In this document: piece after piece, positions 1 through 10,261 of the stretch | Layout of the letters: every line of letters starts with the position of its first letter | How positions within the stretch are numbered: the first letter of the stretch is position 1 | DNA from: Buxus sempervirens | Lineage: Eukaryota > Streptophyta > Magnoliopsida > Buxales > Buxaceae | Direction: 5' to 3' | DNA length: 64,000 nucleotides | Assembly (NCBI GenBank): GCA_947561395.2 | Contig: OX387184.1 | Location: forward strand, 55,239,197-55,303,196 | Notes under the pieces: model-generated | Database searches by the model: none | Seen by the model: the letters and a program-made list of their open reading frames with translations, nothing else | Told to the model about the DNA's origin: nothing | Translations under genes and position numbers: made by a program

Positions 1-1
1 A

Positions 2-1303
2 GACGAACCAGCTTACTGCCTTGTTTTAGAAGAAACCCCAGAAGAAGAAGTACCATGGTTTCAAAACATTAAGAACTTCCTAAATGATCGGAGCTTACCA
101 GAAAATGTCACCTCTACAGAGAAAAGAACAATACAGAGGCTGGCAGGACAGTTCTTACTAAGTGGTGGGCAGTTGTACAAAAGATCACACAATGATATAC
201 TACTTAGATGTGTTGCAAAAACTGAGTCAGAAAGGATAGTTGAAACCGTACATGGAGGAGTGTGTGGACCCCATATGAATGGGCATATGCTTGCCAAGAA
301 GATTCTGCGATTGGGATATTACTGGTCGACTATGGAGCATGATTGCTATATGCACGTTAAAAGGTGTCATTTATGCCAAGTGTACGCGGATAACAAGCAT
401 GCACCCCCAAGTGAATTACACAGTATGACATCTCCGTGGCCTTTTTCTATGTGGGGTATAGATGTCATTGGAATGATCTCTCCAAAGGCATCAAATGGAC
501 ATAGATTTATACTCGTAGCAATTGATTACTTTACCAAGTGGGTAGAAGCGGCTTCTTATGCAAACATTACAAGTAGCCATGTTCTTAAGTTTTTGAAGCA
601 TAACATCATTTGCCGCTATGGTTTGCCAAGTGCCATAGTAACAGACAATGCTTCAAACCTTAAGAACAAAGACATGAGGAAGATGTGTGAACAATTTCAG
701 ATTACCCACCACAAGTCAGCGCCTTACAGACCAAAGATGAATGGGGCAGTGGAAGCAGCCAATAAGAATATAAAGAAGATTATTCAAAAGATGGTAGTGA
801 GTTTTAAAGATTGGCATGAAATGCTGCCACTTGCTCTACATGCTTACAGAACCTCAATTCGGACTTCTACAGGAGCGACCCCATACTCCTTAGTCTATGG
901 AATGGAAGCAGTTTTACCAGTGGAAGTGGAAATACCTTCACTAAGAGTGCTAATGGAAGCAGAATTAGAAGAAACTGAATGGATACAGTCTAGACATGAT
1001 CAACTCAATTTAATTGAAGAAAAGCGTTTGAAGGCACTTAGTCATGGCCAAATATATCGGAAGAGGATGGCTAGGGCTTACAATAAAAAGGTGAAGCCCA
1101 GAACTTTCCAAGAAGGAAATTTGGTATTAAAGAAGATTTTACCCTTTTTGGAAGATCCTCGTGGAAAGTTTAAACCAAATTGGGAAGGACCTTATGTGGT
1201 CAAGAAAGTTCTATCAGGGGGTGCTCTCATCTTAACAGAAATGGATGGAAAGGATTTTCCTGAGCCAATTAACTCTGATGCAGTAAAGAGATATTTTCCA
1301 TGA
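2..1303 (+). CDS. pol: Ty3/gypsy pol polyprotein, integrase end (5'-partial)
   Basis: The frame is open from base 2 to the TGA at 1303 (433 residues), so this is the C-terminal part of a longer polyprotein. In order it shows a linker, an integrase zinc-binding HHCC domain (His near residues 84-95, Cys pair KRCHLC near 122-125), and the catalytic core with Asp in WGIDVIG (about 154), Asp in VTDNAS (about 215) and Glu in NGAVEAANK (about 251). The second Asp and the Glu are separated by 35 residues, the classical DD35E layout. A C-terminal region with the VYGMEAVLPVEVEIP phrase follows. Integrase joins retrotransposon cDNA to host DNA in the nucleus. No frameshift or stop is visible, so this end of the element looks young. 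Protease, RT and RNase H lie outside the window. Confidence 0.93.
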   Translation, partial: DEPAYCLVLEETPEEEVPWFQNIKNFLNDRSLPENVTSTEKRTIQRLAGQFLLSGGQLYKRSHNDILLRCVAKTESERIVETVHGGVCGPHMNGHMLAKKILRLGYYWSTMEHDCYMHVKRCHLCQVYADNKHAPPSELHSMTSPWPFSMWGIDVIGMISPKASNGHRFILVAIDYFTKWVEAASYANITSSHVLKFLKHNIICRYGLPSAIVTDNASNLKNKDMRKMCEQFQITHHKSAPYRPKMNGAVEAANKNIKKIIQKMVVSFKDWHEMLPLALHAYRTSIRTSTGATPYSLVYGMEAVLPVEVEIPSLRVLMEAELEETEWIQSRHDQLNLIEEKRLKALSHGQIYRKRMARAYNKKVKPRTFQEGNLVLKKILPFLEDPRGKFKPNWEGPYVVKKVLSGGALILTEMDGKDFPEPINSDAVKRYFP

Positions 1304-1809
1304 ATGAATATTACTAGGAAATGATCTGAGGCCATTGTTCTTTATATCCCAAAATTTGAATCCCTAGTCAAACCAATTTGAGCCTGTTCGTATTTTTTTT
1401 GTTAAACCCAAACTGGACTTACAGCCTTATACTGGGGCAAAGCCAATAAGGGCAAGGCCAATAGGGGCAAAAAGAAAAAAAAAGAGAAAAAAATTTGAAA
1501 AAAAAAAAAAAAAAAAAAAGGAAGAAAAAAATAGGGGCAAATAAATGCCAAATACAAAAGAAGAGGAATGGGATTGAATTCACCATGACTGTAAGTCCAG
1601 TTGACCCATTTTCACACTTAGAAAATTTTGAGCCTTTAATACCTTTTCTTTCATAAACCGAACCTAGCCTTTGTTTCGTCCTATTATTAAGACCTCGGTG
1701 ATTTTAGTATATTCATTCAACTTTCAGAGTAAGATTGGTGATGATGGAATGCAGAGGCCAACCCTAGTGAAAACCGTAATTGGCACTAGGGGCAAGAATG
1801 GCAAAAAGA

Positions 1810-1841
<32 letters not shown>

Positions 1842-2300
1842 AAAGAAAAAAAAGAGAATCAAGGGTTGAGTTGATCATGGGGTCTAAGTTTCAAATCAGC
1901 ATGAGCACTGGAAACTGAGCAGATTAGCAAGACCAATCAGGAAGGAAAAATCATTAGGGGATGATTCTAAAGGTCACAGGGTAGACAAATTTGGTCTCTC
2001 CCTATTGCTTGGACTACCCTTTTCATTATTCAACCTGATTTTAATTCCTTTAATTATATGTGATTAAGTGTTTTGGATCAGCTTTCAAAAAAAAAAAAAA
2101 AAAAAAACTATACTTTGGCCAATGATGAGAAATCAAATACTTTTTCATAAAACTTCTGTTTTTATAAGCATCTGAGAATTCTGAGGCCAATAATATAAAA
2201 CCTATTTTTGAATTAAATCTAATATCTTTCCACTAATGGAGTTTGCTTTTGTAAAAAAGTATGGAAAAAAAATGAAAGAAAAAAAAAATGATGAAAGAAT
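1304..2300. other. Non-coding spacer between pol and the first antisense gene, with A-tracts
   Basis: No credible coding sequence. It holds several long A-rich tracts (about 1497-1519, 1804-1852, 2087-2107) and repeated 'aggggcaa' phrases (1434-1470, 1533-1545, 1790-1803). A perfect 13-bp inverted repeat (ACTGGACTTACAG at 1412-1424, complement at 1589-1601) brackets the first A-tract. The lysine-rich reading frame near 1671-1874 is translated A-tract and is not called. The right part would be the 3' UTR of the antisense gene ending at 2301. Confidence 0.6.
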
Positions 2301-4097
2301 CTAATCCCTACTCCCTAACTGCTCCTCAAGCTCCCTAATCCTAGCTGCCTGAGTTGCAATGATTCCAGAAGCACCCTCTGCATCAGGATCACTCAAAAAG
2401 GAGATGACCTCATCTGAAAAAGAAAGCTGGCGCTTCAACGCCCTAAGGTCAGCCAAGGAATCCTGATACTTCTTCCGCATCACACGGACTTCAAAGCGAC
2501 GAGCCTGCCTTTGTTCTTCAAGTTTCTTCTCTATGGCAATGCGGCCAGACTTCTGCTCTTCAAGCTTCCTCTCCAGAACAAGGACTTTTATCCTAAGTTC
2601 TTGAGCCTCCCGTACCCATATTTGTTGAAGCCGCTTATGAGTTACCCTTTCTGACTCCAGAATGTCCTCATAAGTAGGAGGAAGAACTGCAGGAGGATCC
2701 TCTGGTACTGGGGCATGACTCTGCACCTGTTCCTTGATCCAGAAGTGATAGTCCTTCACATGGGACTCAGAAAAGACTGGACCCCGCAGAAAGCAAACAT
2801 AGGACCACTCTTTCATTAATTGAGCATTTAGCCCCATGGTGGCTGAAGTAAGTGGCCCTATAAAGCTCTCATAACCTGTGGGAATCATGATTCCCTGGGT
2901 CGCTCCAAATTGCCGAAGAACCCTCAAAGGAAGATAGAGAACAGCAGATTTCAAACCTGCTAGGGCCAGAAAGTTTCTATCTCTAAAGCTGATCACTGTC
3001 TCTGGAGTGGGCTGATAAGTGCCAGGCCATCTCACTTGATCATCCTGGAGAGTACCCAAGAAAGTGAACCAGCCTTGCTTGCCACCTTGGATGTTAGGAC
3101 ATCCCCTATTGCTCATCAAAACAGGAACTTTCAATCTTGGAAAGAAGCGGCGAGTTATTTCTTCTACCTGGCTAAGATGGTCAAGCAACCAAAGCTGCAG
3201 AAAAAGGGAGTATTTTAATTTATTTCCAAAAAGAAAAAAAAAGAAAAAGAAAAAAAAAGAAAAAAGGAAGAAAAAAAAAAGGAGAAGAAAAAAAAAAAAA
3301 GAGAAGAAGAAGAAAAGAAAAAAAAAAAAAAAAGAAGAAAGGAAAGGAAGAATAGAAAAAAAAAAAATAGAAGAAAAAAAAATACATGCATATTTTACCT
3401 GTAGGATAGGGGCGCAGGCAAGGAAGCGTTTCTTCTTCCTGGAATAACAATCAGTAAGAGCCTGATATATCTCTGCTAGGATCATAGGGGCCAACCTCTC
3501 GCGTTCCCTAACCTGACAGATAACTGAGATGAGAGCCAAGTCAACCTGGTCATCACCCCGTGGAAAAAGCAGCTGATTGACCACTATCAGGGTCAATGCA
3601 TTAAACCTAGAGTCCTTGTCATTACTCCTCAGAAGTTTTTCAGTCAAAAAGGTCTTGGACAAGGTCAATAGTGCATCAGAATTTCCTAAGTCCTTCTTCC
3701 CTATACCCAAGAAAGTGGAGGCCTCTTTTTTATAGCTAAGCTTTAGGGGTGGGTTCACAACTTTTTCAGAAAATCTAAGGCCAAGGATGGTTTCAATCTC
3801 TTCTATGGTAGGAGTCATCTCTTTATCATCAAAACGGAAGAGATTCAGCTCAGGTACCCAATGGCCTATCAAAGCTTCAATGATTTCCCACTTAAAGGGA
3901 ATTTTAGGGAGGTGTAGGATGTGCCCTAAGTGGATGGAATCCCAACGAATCTCCTCATCAAGGGTCATGGAGTTAACCCATCTATCATAAAAGGAATCCA
4001 CAATATTGTACCTGGTAAGATTAGGAGGTTTTGATCTAACAGGTTGTCTTGCAGGAGGAGATTCAAAGGCAGGAGAAAGCGGCGTAGGGGAAGCCAT
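2301..4097 (-). CDS. Antisense cargo gene 1: plant-mobile-domain/DUF7745-like protein, two exons
   Basis: Exon 1 is 4097-3399 and exon 2 is 3194-2301, giving 530 residues. The 204-bp intron (3398-3195) starts GT and ends CTGCAG, is T-rich, and by chance is in frame without stops, so an unspliced reading contains a long Phe run that should not be counted as protein. I chose the ATG at 4097 (TCCATGGCT, good context); the frame is open further upstream but without an ATG. The N-terminal two thirds contain 'HWVPELNLFRFDDKEMTPTI' and 'ETILGL', typical of the plant mobile domain or the related DUF7745 family of plant transposons. The last ~115 residues are a charged coiled coil (repeated LEEQ-type heptads). 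Family members occur in TEs, and in Arabidopsis PMD proteins such as MAIN/MAIL1 affect silencing; the role here is unknown. The gene lies antisense to pol, between pol and the 3' LTR. Confidence 0.72.
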   Translation of the reverse strand: MASPTPLSPAFESPPARQPVRSKPPNLTRYNIVDSFYDRWVNSMTLDEEIRWDSIHLGHILHLPKIPFKWEIIEALIGHWVPELNLFRFDDKEMTPTIEEIETILGLRFSEKVVNPPLKLSYKKEASTFLGIGKKDLGNSDALLTLSKTFLTEKLLRSNDKDSRFNALTLIVVNQLLFPRGDDQVDLALISVICQVRERERLAPMILAEIYQALTDCYSRKKKRFLACAPILQVKYACIFFSSIFFFSILPFLSSFFFFFLFFFFSFFFFLLLFFFFLFSFFFFFFFFLFGNKLKYSLFLQLWLLDHLSQVEEITRRFFPRLKVPVLMSNRGCPNIQGGKQGWFTFLGTLQDDQVRWPGTYQPTPETVISFRDRNFLALAGLKSAVLYLPLRVLRQFGATQGIMIPTGYESFIGPLTSATMGLNAQLMKEWSYVCFLRGPVFSESHVKDYHFWIKEQVQSHAPVPEDPPAVLPPTYEDILESERVTHKRLQQIWVREAQELRIKVLVLERKLEEQKSGRIAIEKKLEEQRQARRFEVRVMRKKYQDSLADLRALKRQLSFSDEVISFLSDPDAEGASGIIATQAARIRELEEQLGSRD

Positions 4098-4188
4098 GGA
4101 AGCGCCAAAGAAGCCAAGGAAAGCGAGAAAAGACGTGCTCAGGGAGTTTTTCAATTAATAAAAGTGTCACAATGATGTTCCCTAGGAG

Positions 4189-4348
4189 TTTATATAGAAA
4201 AAATCGTAAGACAGTAAATTCCGTAATTATATTACGGGCTAGGCTCGCCCGTATAGAAATTACGGATACAGCTGACCGTGAAAAGTTCACGGGCAGCGCA
4301 CGCCCGTGGTAACTTTACGGGCACAGCCTGCTCGTAGTATAATTACGG
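4189..4348 (-). promoter_or_regulatory. Promoter of antisense gene 1: TATA box abutting a 28-bp dyad array
   Basis: On the minus strand a TATA box (TATATAAA, 4196-4189) lies 92 bp before the ATG at 4097. Directly upstream, 4221-4348, is an array of ACGG...CCGT dyads: ACGGGC, 7 nt, GCCCGT, 9 nt, repeated with a 28-bp step (one step 27). The same array type occurs in the U3 of LTRs A, B and F. TATA function is inferred from sequence and position only. Confidence 0.6.
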
Positions 4349-4558
4349 TTCCTTCGAAAAAATGCAAAAAATGGGAATTTTTAATTTCTTTGGTTTTCCT
4401 AAGCTTCACCTGTCCCTGTTTTAACATTCATCAGATAATAAATACTGTAAATAAAGAAGAAAGAATACAAATGGAAATAAAACAAACTTCTTTTATATAT
4501 ATGAATGTTTACATCACTTTTGCAAAAAAAAAAAAATACAAAGGTACATGGAAGAATC

Positions 4559-7505
4559 CTAATCTAATGGCCATGCAGGTCCGCTCCTACGGCCACGGCC
4601 TCGTCCTCTGCCTCGACCACGGCCTGTAGATCGCCGGCGCTCAAAGACATGCCGCACAATATTACGGGCCGTGCTACGCGTCATCCTGCTCAAAACAGAC
4701 TGAATATCATGCCACATATATAAAGGCACAAAGCCAGCAGTGGGATGATCAGGAGGGACGTACCCTGAAGTATCTACATATCCCGTAGAATCGGGATCAG
4801 ACTCTGTACGGGAAGAATCCGCAGAAGGATCAACAGCAGCATGTGTCACCTCCGCATCCTCCATATCAGGACTAACAGGACCAGCAGGAGCAGATGTCCC
4901 AGGTACATCAACCTCCGGCTCCACAAGCTCAGTAGCAGTCATCCCCACCTCGGGCTCTACAGGATCAGCTGTAGCCTCCTCCATCACGGCAGTCTCCACG
5001 GTAGGCTCTACCACAGCGGCGTCCATAGCCGAATCCATATCAACACCAGCGGATGCAGCAGGAGCAGTCTCAGCTACTGGGGCTGACTCTGGCACGTCCT
5101 CAGCAGCAGGTACAATATCAGCCTCGACCTCGGGCTCTGCTGCAGGAACCTCCTCTGGACTAGGAGACGTCACGAACTCCACCCGTGCCACAGAAAACAC
5201 CTCATCCCGGAAATGCATAGGCACGGGTGAAGCAGGTGAAGAGGGACCAGCTGTGTACTCCTGAAACTAAGAGAAAAATTCAGTCAGAACAAGACAAACA
5301 AATACAAAAGCAGGAATGGAAATAAAAGAAGAAATTAACCTGAGTATCGGAAGGACCCGCCTGGTCCTGTGCATCAGATGGACCCGCCTGATCATGTACA
5401 TCAGATGGACCCTCCTGGCCCTGGGCTCTGGCTAGCTGCCCCCGGAGATCTGAGATAGTGATATAGAGGGCGTCCCGCTCCGCGATCGCTGCATCACGCT
5501 GGCGCTCTAGATCAGCATAGCGAGACCTGATCTCTGCCAACTGAGCCTCCTGAAATAGAGAAGAAAGAAGTCAGAAAAATGCTAAAAGCAGATGAAATAG
5601 AAATAGAAGATCACAAAAGAAGAAAGCATACCGTGGTGTCGTAGGCCCTAATCACTACCCCTCCTATCTCCGTGACTCCGCCACGGACAGGCATGGGTGA
5701 CATGAGGCACCCAACAGAAGATCGCCTGAACCATGCATCATAGTCACCCTCCTCCAATAATGTCTCTGCCTCAGTCCAATCTAAGAACTGGGCAGGATCA
5801 ACAGGCATAGGAGGATAGAGAGGAGTAGTATCTGGCGGGATGGCAGGAATCCGTGGCTCTCCCACATGCTGAAAGAAGAAGCGCTCGCCACAATACCAGA
5901 TGCTGCCCAACTGACCAATAAAGAACTGGTATCTCTGTCGTCTCTGGTCAGGGACAAATGCATCATCTCTGGCTGCCTGCAGGGCTAGCACCTCATGAAT
6001 GTCCTCCATCCTGGGGACAAATAGCTGAAAACAGAACAAGACATCAGATGTGCGATCCAGGAAGAAAAGAAAAGAAGAAGAGGAGGAATTAAAGAAGATT
6101 ACCTCAGACCGGTATAACCTGTCTAAGTGGGCCCGGGCGGACCTGGGACGACTCTTTTCAGAGTCATGCTCTACATGACACCATCTAAGTGCCATGGGAT
6201 ACGTCTCCTCAGGCATCGTAGAGGTAGGGCGGAAATAGGGTATATAAACCCTAGCAAAAAACTGCAAGAAAGAAGAAAACAGTTAGAGGAATATAAAATG
6301 AGAGATAAACAGAAAGAGATAAAGAAAAAGAAGGGAAATAAGGTTCACCTGCAAGAAGGGCCAGAAGAACCTGCACCCAACTCCAGCCCCTCTGGATGTA
6401 GAGAGGCCGCTCACTGATCGGCGCAGGCCAGCCAGAATAGTACCAAATATGAGCGGGCCCCAGGCATACCTCCTCGCCCGCTGCAGATCTCCCAGAAGAC
6501 TCAAGAAGTAAGGACTAACTGAAGTCGTGTCCTCTGGGAAGAAGCAGGATCCCATCATATATAGAAAGAGGAATCGGAAGGCAAATGGGAAAACATGGTC
6601 ACCGGCAGCAAGCTGGCCAAACTGCCTCCTCCTGAAAGTCTCTCTCAACCATGTCAGAGACAATCTAGCTCTCCCCCGATCCCATGCCTCAGGAGGCAGC
6701 ACAATGTATCCAAGATAACCAGCGATCTCCTCAGCCTCTGGCATCGCCATCTCAGTAATAACATCACCGATCATCCTAATCCCGGTGATGAGCGTGAAAT
6801 CAGAAGGCCGGATCCCAATCTCAATATCTGGAAAGTGGAAGCTCAAGGTCTCTGGGAAAAACCTCTCCAATAATGCTGCAATGAGGGCTCGATCTAAGCG
6901 TACGTCCGGGATAGTGATAAACATGCCGAAACCGTACAATCCTAGCTCCCGACGATAGGCCGAACTGCAAGCTCTCAAAAATTTAGTAAAGCTGGCCCAG
7001 CTCCCTCTATAGTGGGACATCGGATACTCCAAAGGGATATCCGCCCTAACGCACGCTGAGGGATGAGTCCTCAAACCATGCAGAAGATCGGTGTCCCTAA
7101 TCTGGGCAGCTACCTCCTCAGGGATCTCAACCCTGGTCCTGACCTCATCTCTGCCACGGCCCCCTCTACGGCCTCCTCTATGGCCCTCATCATGGCCTCC
7201 ATCTCTGCCTCTAGCTCTGCGTCTGCTACGGCTCCTATCTCTGCCAGAAGCCTCAACAGCCGGCTAAAAGAAAATAAGTGAAGAATCAGGAGGATGTATT
7301 TTGGGAAAAGATATGAAATTGCAGAAAGGTTAGAGTATACCTCTGGGGTCGCCTCACGCGAATCCCCAGAAGGGAAATCTGGGATATCAGAATCAGAATC
7401 CCTCTCGGTCCTCGAAGACGAGGCCACATCAGCAGGATCTCGCCTAACCCTCGAGGAGGAAGGCTCATCTGCAGGATCTCGGGAAGCTGATCGAAGGCGG
7501 GCCAT
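4559..7505 (-). CDS. Antisense cargo gene 2: plant-mobile-domain-like protein, six exons
   Basis: Six exons with GT...AG borders, all phase 0: 7505-7341, 7263-6349, 6261-6103, 6024-5632, 5549-5340 and 5260-4559, giving about 847 residues. The last acceptor is ambiguous (AG at 5268-5267 or 5262-5261), adding or removing two codons. Start ATG at 7505. Order: Ser/Asp-rich N-terminus; an Arg/Gly/Asp-rich stretch at about 56-95; then a region with 'ALLERFFPETLSFHFPDIEI' and 'RRYAWGPLIFGTILAGLRR', resembling the plant mobile domain; a short coiled coil in exon 5; repeated AGPSD motifs; an acidic Glu/Pro/Ala region; and an RG-repeat C-terminus. The RG regions suggest nucleic-acid binding, by inference. 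The reading frame is preserved across all five introns, so the gene is likely intact. It is tandem to gene 1 on the strand opposite pol. Confidence 0.72.
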
Positions 7506-8975
7506 CTACGGTTCAAATCAGGGAGTTGGTTAATTATTCTTGTTAAAATTTTTAATTGCTTAATTGATTAACAGGAAAGAAGGCACTTCAGAAACTCCCA
7601 ATCAAATCAAAAGTCAACTGAAGGAGTTTAATTTTCTGTTTGGAAATTTTAGTATGATATTTACTTATCTTTATCTCAATCAGGAAAATATATAAAAATT
7701 ATATATAGGAAGTTATAGGCTTCCTGTATATTCTCTTTATATGAAAAAGAAAAAAAATATGTGTTAAGAATTGATCTTAATTCCTCTTTTGGATTTTCTA
7801 AAGAAACCTAACCATCTAAATTTAATTGGTTGCAGGAAAGAAGTTCAAGCATATGTGTGTTGAGACTGGGATAACAGAAAAAAAAATGCCAAATCAGAAG
7901 TTATCTACTAGAACCACTGAACGAAATGCGTGGAAAGAAAGGCATTGACCAGTATTACTAAAGACAATTCAGTATTACTTCAATGAGTATCCGTTTTTGC
8001 AGAGAAATACTTCAGACAATGGGTTCATCTTAACCAATTACAGAGCAAAGAAGAATTAGGATTTGTTAAAACCATGCAAGCAAGTATAACTTATGCCTGG
8101 GTTGTCAATAAGAAGAATCAGCTGGGTACCCCATGAATAAAATCCAAACTTGGGAAGATGTTCATTCAAACAACTAGAAAAAATACATGGGGATGAAGAA
8201 AACATAAATTTTCGGATAGAACAGTGGTATAAAAATCAAAACAGTGTTGAATCTTAAGGTAAATTAGCATGTGGAGGATTCTGAATCAAAAGCATTCAAT
8301 CAGGAATGGAGGAATTGTACAACAAAGGTTAATACATGCAAGAACAGAAAAATGGCATAACAGAAAAATCAGGCATTATGGCCGATTGCACAGCAACTCC
8401 AGAAGAAGTATATGGCATTCACAGCATAACATTTGCAGCAAAAAAGTAATCATCTAATGCCCATTCAAGAACAGAAATTTCAAAGCATATAGTTTGGAGA
8501 AATTGCTCAAGATGCATTGCGAAGTAGTCAGTCAAAAAAAAAAAAAGAGAGGAATTGATTTTTCGGCATACCTCTGTGCAAGGTAAAAATTTGTATGAGC
8601 TTGCCTCAAAAGCAAGGGTTCTACTCACGTGAGAAAGAAATCGGTTGGCAAAATGGCACAACAGCAAGGTGCAACTGAAATGAAGTGGTTCGCCGGATGA
8701 GGTGAATCGTCGACTGAAGAAAAGGCACCGAAATTAATGAGGAACAATGGTCGCCAAAGAACAATGAGAATCGCCGGAATTAATGAGCAAGTCGTGGCCA
8801 CCGGAAATAGCAAACGTCGCCGGAAATAGGAGAGTCGCCGGAGAGCAATGATCGTCGGAGGATTGTTGAAGGAGAAGAAGGACCGGAGAAAAGGTTACGG
8901 TCGCAGAGAATTAGGGCAGAAATGCGAACAGAGAAGGAAAAGTCGCGTTCGCGAACTTAAGAAGAAGAGTAAAAT
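7506..8975 (-). other. Putative 5' leader and leader intron of antisense gene 2
   Basis: There is no coding sequence here. On the minus strand a good donor (CAC|GTGAGTAG) lies at 8629/8628 and an AG at 7507-7506 abuts the ATG at 7505, so a ~1.1 kb leader intron with a non-coding first exon of about 8629-8950 is plausible. That exon region contains about five copies of a TCCGGCGA-like motif (8690-8850). AT-rich sequence fills the rest. The splice model is inference. Confidence 0.4.
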
Positions 8976-9077
8976 CCGTAACATCAGTACGGGCATCTAA
9001 CGCCCGTGAGCCCACTACGGTCCCAGTTACCCGTGAAACCTCTACGGGCAGGGTCTGTCCGTAAGCACCATACGGGC
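8976..9077. promoter_or_regulatory. 28-bp dyad array upstream of antisense gene 2
   Basis: Degenerate ACGGNC / GNCCGT half-sites alternate with 6-7 and 9 nt spacers over ~100 bp, the layout seen before gene 1 and in the A/B/F LTRs. It lies just upstream of the proposed non-coding first exon of gene 2. No clear TATA box was found next to it. Confidence 0.55.
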
Positions 9078-9417
9078 GAAGCCAAAAATTGCATATTTTT
9101 ATCATTTTCTCACATTTTTAAGAGATTAATGTACATATTAGTTGTAAGTTGCAAGGATTGCCACCTTACCCACTTTTGTTTAAAAATTTTGTCTCAAATC
9201 TCACTTCATAGCCCACAAGTGCTCAGTGAGAAGAGAGAGGAAGATTTGGCCCTTAAGCTGAGGGATTTCTTAGCAAATCTTCCACAATCAATTTTTTTTT
9301 TTTTTCAAAAATCATCCCTTTAATCCTTGCAAAGTGCAATTGATTAGACAAAAATCTCAGAAAGTGCAATTGGTGGGTCTTTTTGCTCTCTGCTTGTAAT
9401 TGGTTCCAATTACCAGC

Positions 9418-9431
9418 AAAGAGGGGGCAGC
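9418..9431 (+). other. Polypurine tract
   Basis: A purine-rich run (AAAGAGGGGGCAGC) immediately precedes the TG of the 3' LTR at 9432, the expected place for plus-strand priming in an LTR retrotransposon. This fixes the LTR border and shows that the antisense genes lie inside the element. Confidence 0.8.
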
Positions 9432-9534
9432 TGTAGACACCCCAAATTGCACTACCAAATGAGAAAATAATAAAAACATGTAATTAGAGCTTAAAACAGG
9501 TCAAAAAGGCCTAAAAATAGAATGAACAGGCTTT

Positions 9535-9638
9535 GCCCGTATTAGCTTCACGGGCTCATTGCGCCCGCAAATTATCTACGGACAAGCACGTCCGTAGTAT
9601 CGATACGGTCCCCATTGGACCGTAATGTATTTACGGGC
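9535..9638. promoter_or_regulatory. U3 dyad array of LTR A
   Basis: ACGG half-sites start at 9550, 9578, 9605 and 9633 (steps 28, 27, 28). Across the 6-7-nt spacer the arms read ACGGGC/GCCCGC, ACGGAC/GTCCGT and ACGGTC/GACCGT, so the variable base changes in both arms in two of three units. The surroundings are AT-rich, making this a local CpG cluster. Confidence 0.75.
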
Positions 9639-10080
9639 ATTAAAGACACGTGCAAGTTTTGTCCTTCTCTCGATTTCCGAGCCTTATTTGAAGTCCAATA
9701 TATCTTTAAACGAGCGGATTATGTCTTTTATTCGCTGAAGTCACCTTGGATGGCTATGGATGGGCATCATCTCTATATTTCACTCTATCCTGAGAATCAG
9801 GATATATCCTTCTGGACCAGCCTTGCCCCTGGGTGTGTCTATAAATAGAGGCTCATTCCTCTAGCTAAGGGCCACGAAATTTTGAGTCCAAGGAATTCTA
9901 AGAAGCTACAAGAGAAGGAAAGGAATCCCTGCTGCTCTGCTTGCTCAATCCAGGTAAGTCCCCTATCCCTTTTTATTTTCTGTCTTCAATTCTAGAAATA
10001 ATAGAATCATCTCTATTGCTGTAGAATAAGGCCATATCTGTTTTTGTATTCCTAAACCTGCCTCCAAGTACCTCAAGGGT

Positions 10081-10261
10081 CTCTCTAGCCGTAAAACGTG
10101 AAGAGAGAACTAGGGGAAAGGGGAACAGGTGGATCCCTAGAATAGAACCCCATATCTGTTTTTTTCTTTTTTTCTAGAATAAGGCCTGTGATTGTGTTTG
10201 TGTAACCAAACCTATCTCTAAGTACCTCAAGGGTCTCTCTAGCCGTAAAACGTGAAGAGAG
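10081..10261 (+). other. Duplicated leader stem-loop in LTR A
   Basis: Two copies (10081-10107, 10235-10261) of a 5-bp stem CTCTC/GAGAG closing the 17-nt segment TAGCCGTAAAACGTGAA, which itself contains CGT/ACG. Both lie downstream of the TATA box, so they should be in the RNA. The same segment occurs in B, F, D and E. Confidence 0.55.

Noticed and set aside
3064..3447. Lys-rich protein on the plus strand
   Set aside because: Translated A-rich intron of the antisense gene; no domain.
4221..4348. Gal4-type CGG-N11-CCG sites
   Set aside because: The spacing fits, but zinc-cluster factors are fungal. The match follows from any ACGGGC-N7-GCCCGT dyad.
9535..9638. CRISPR-like array
   Set aside because: Half-sites are 6-nt dyads with 7/9-nt spacers in a plant LTR. 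There are no repeats of 23 nt or more and no cas genes.
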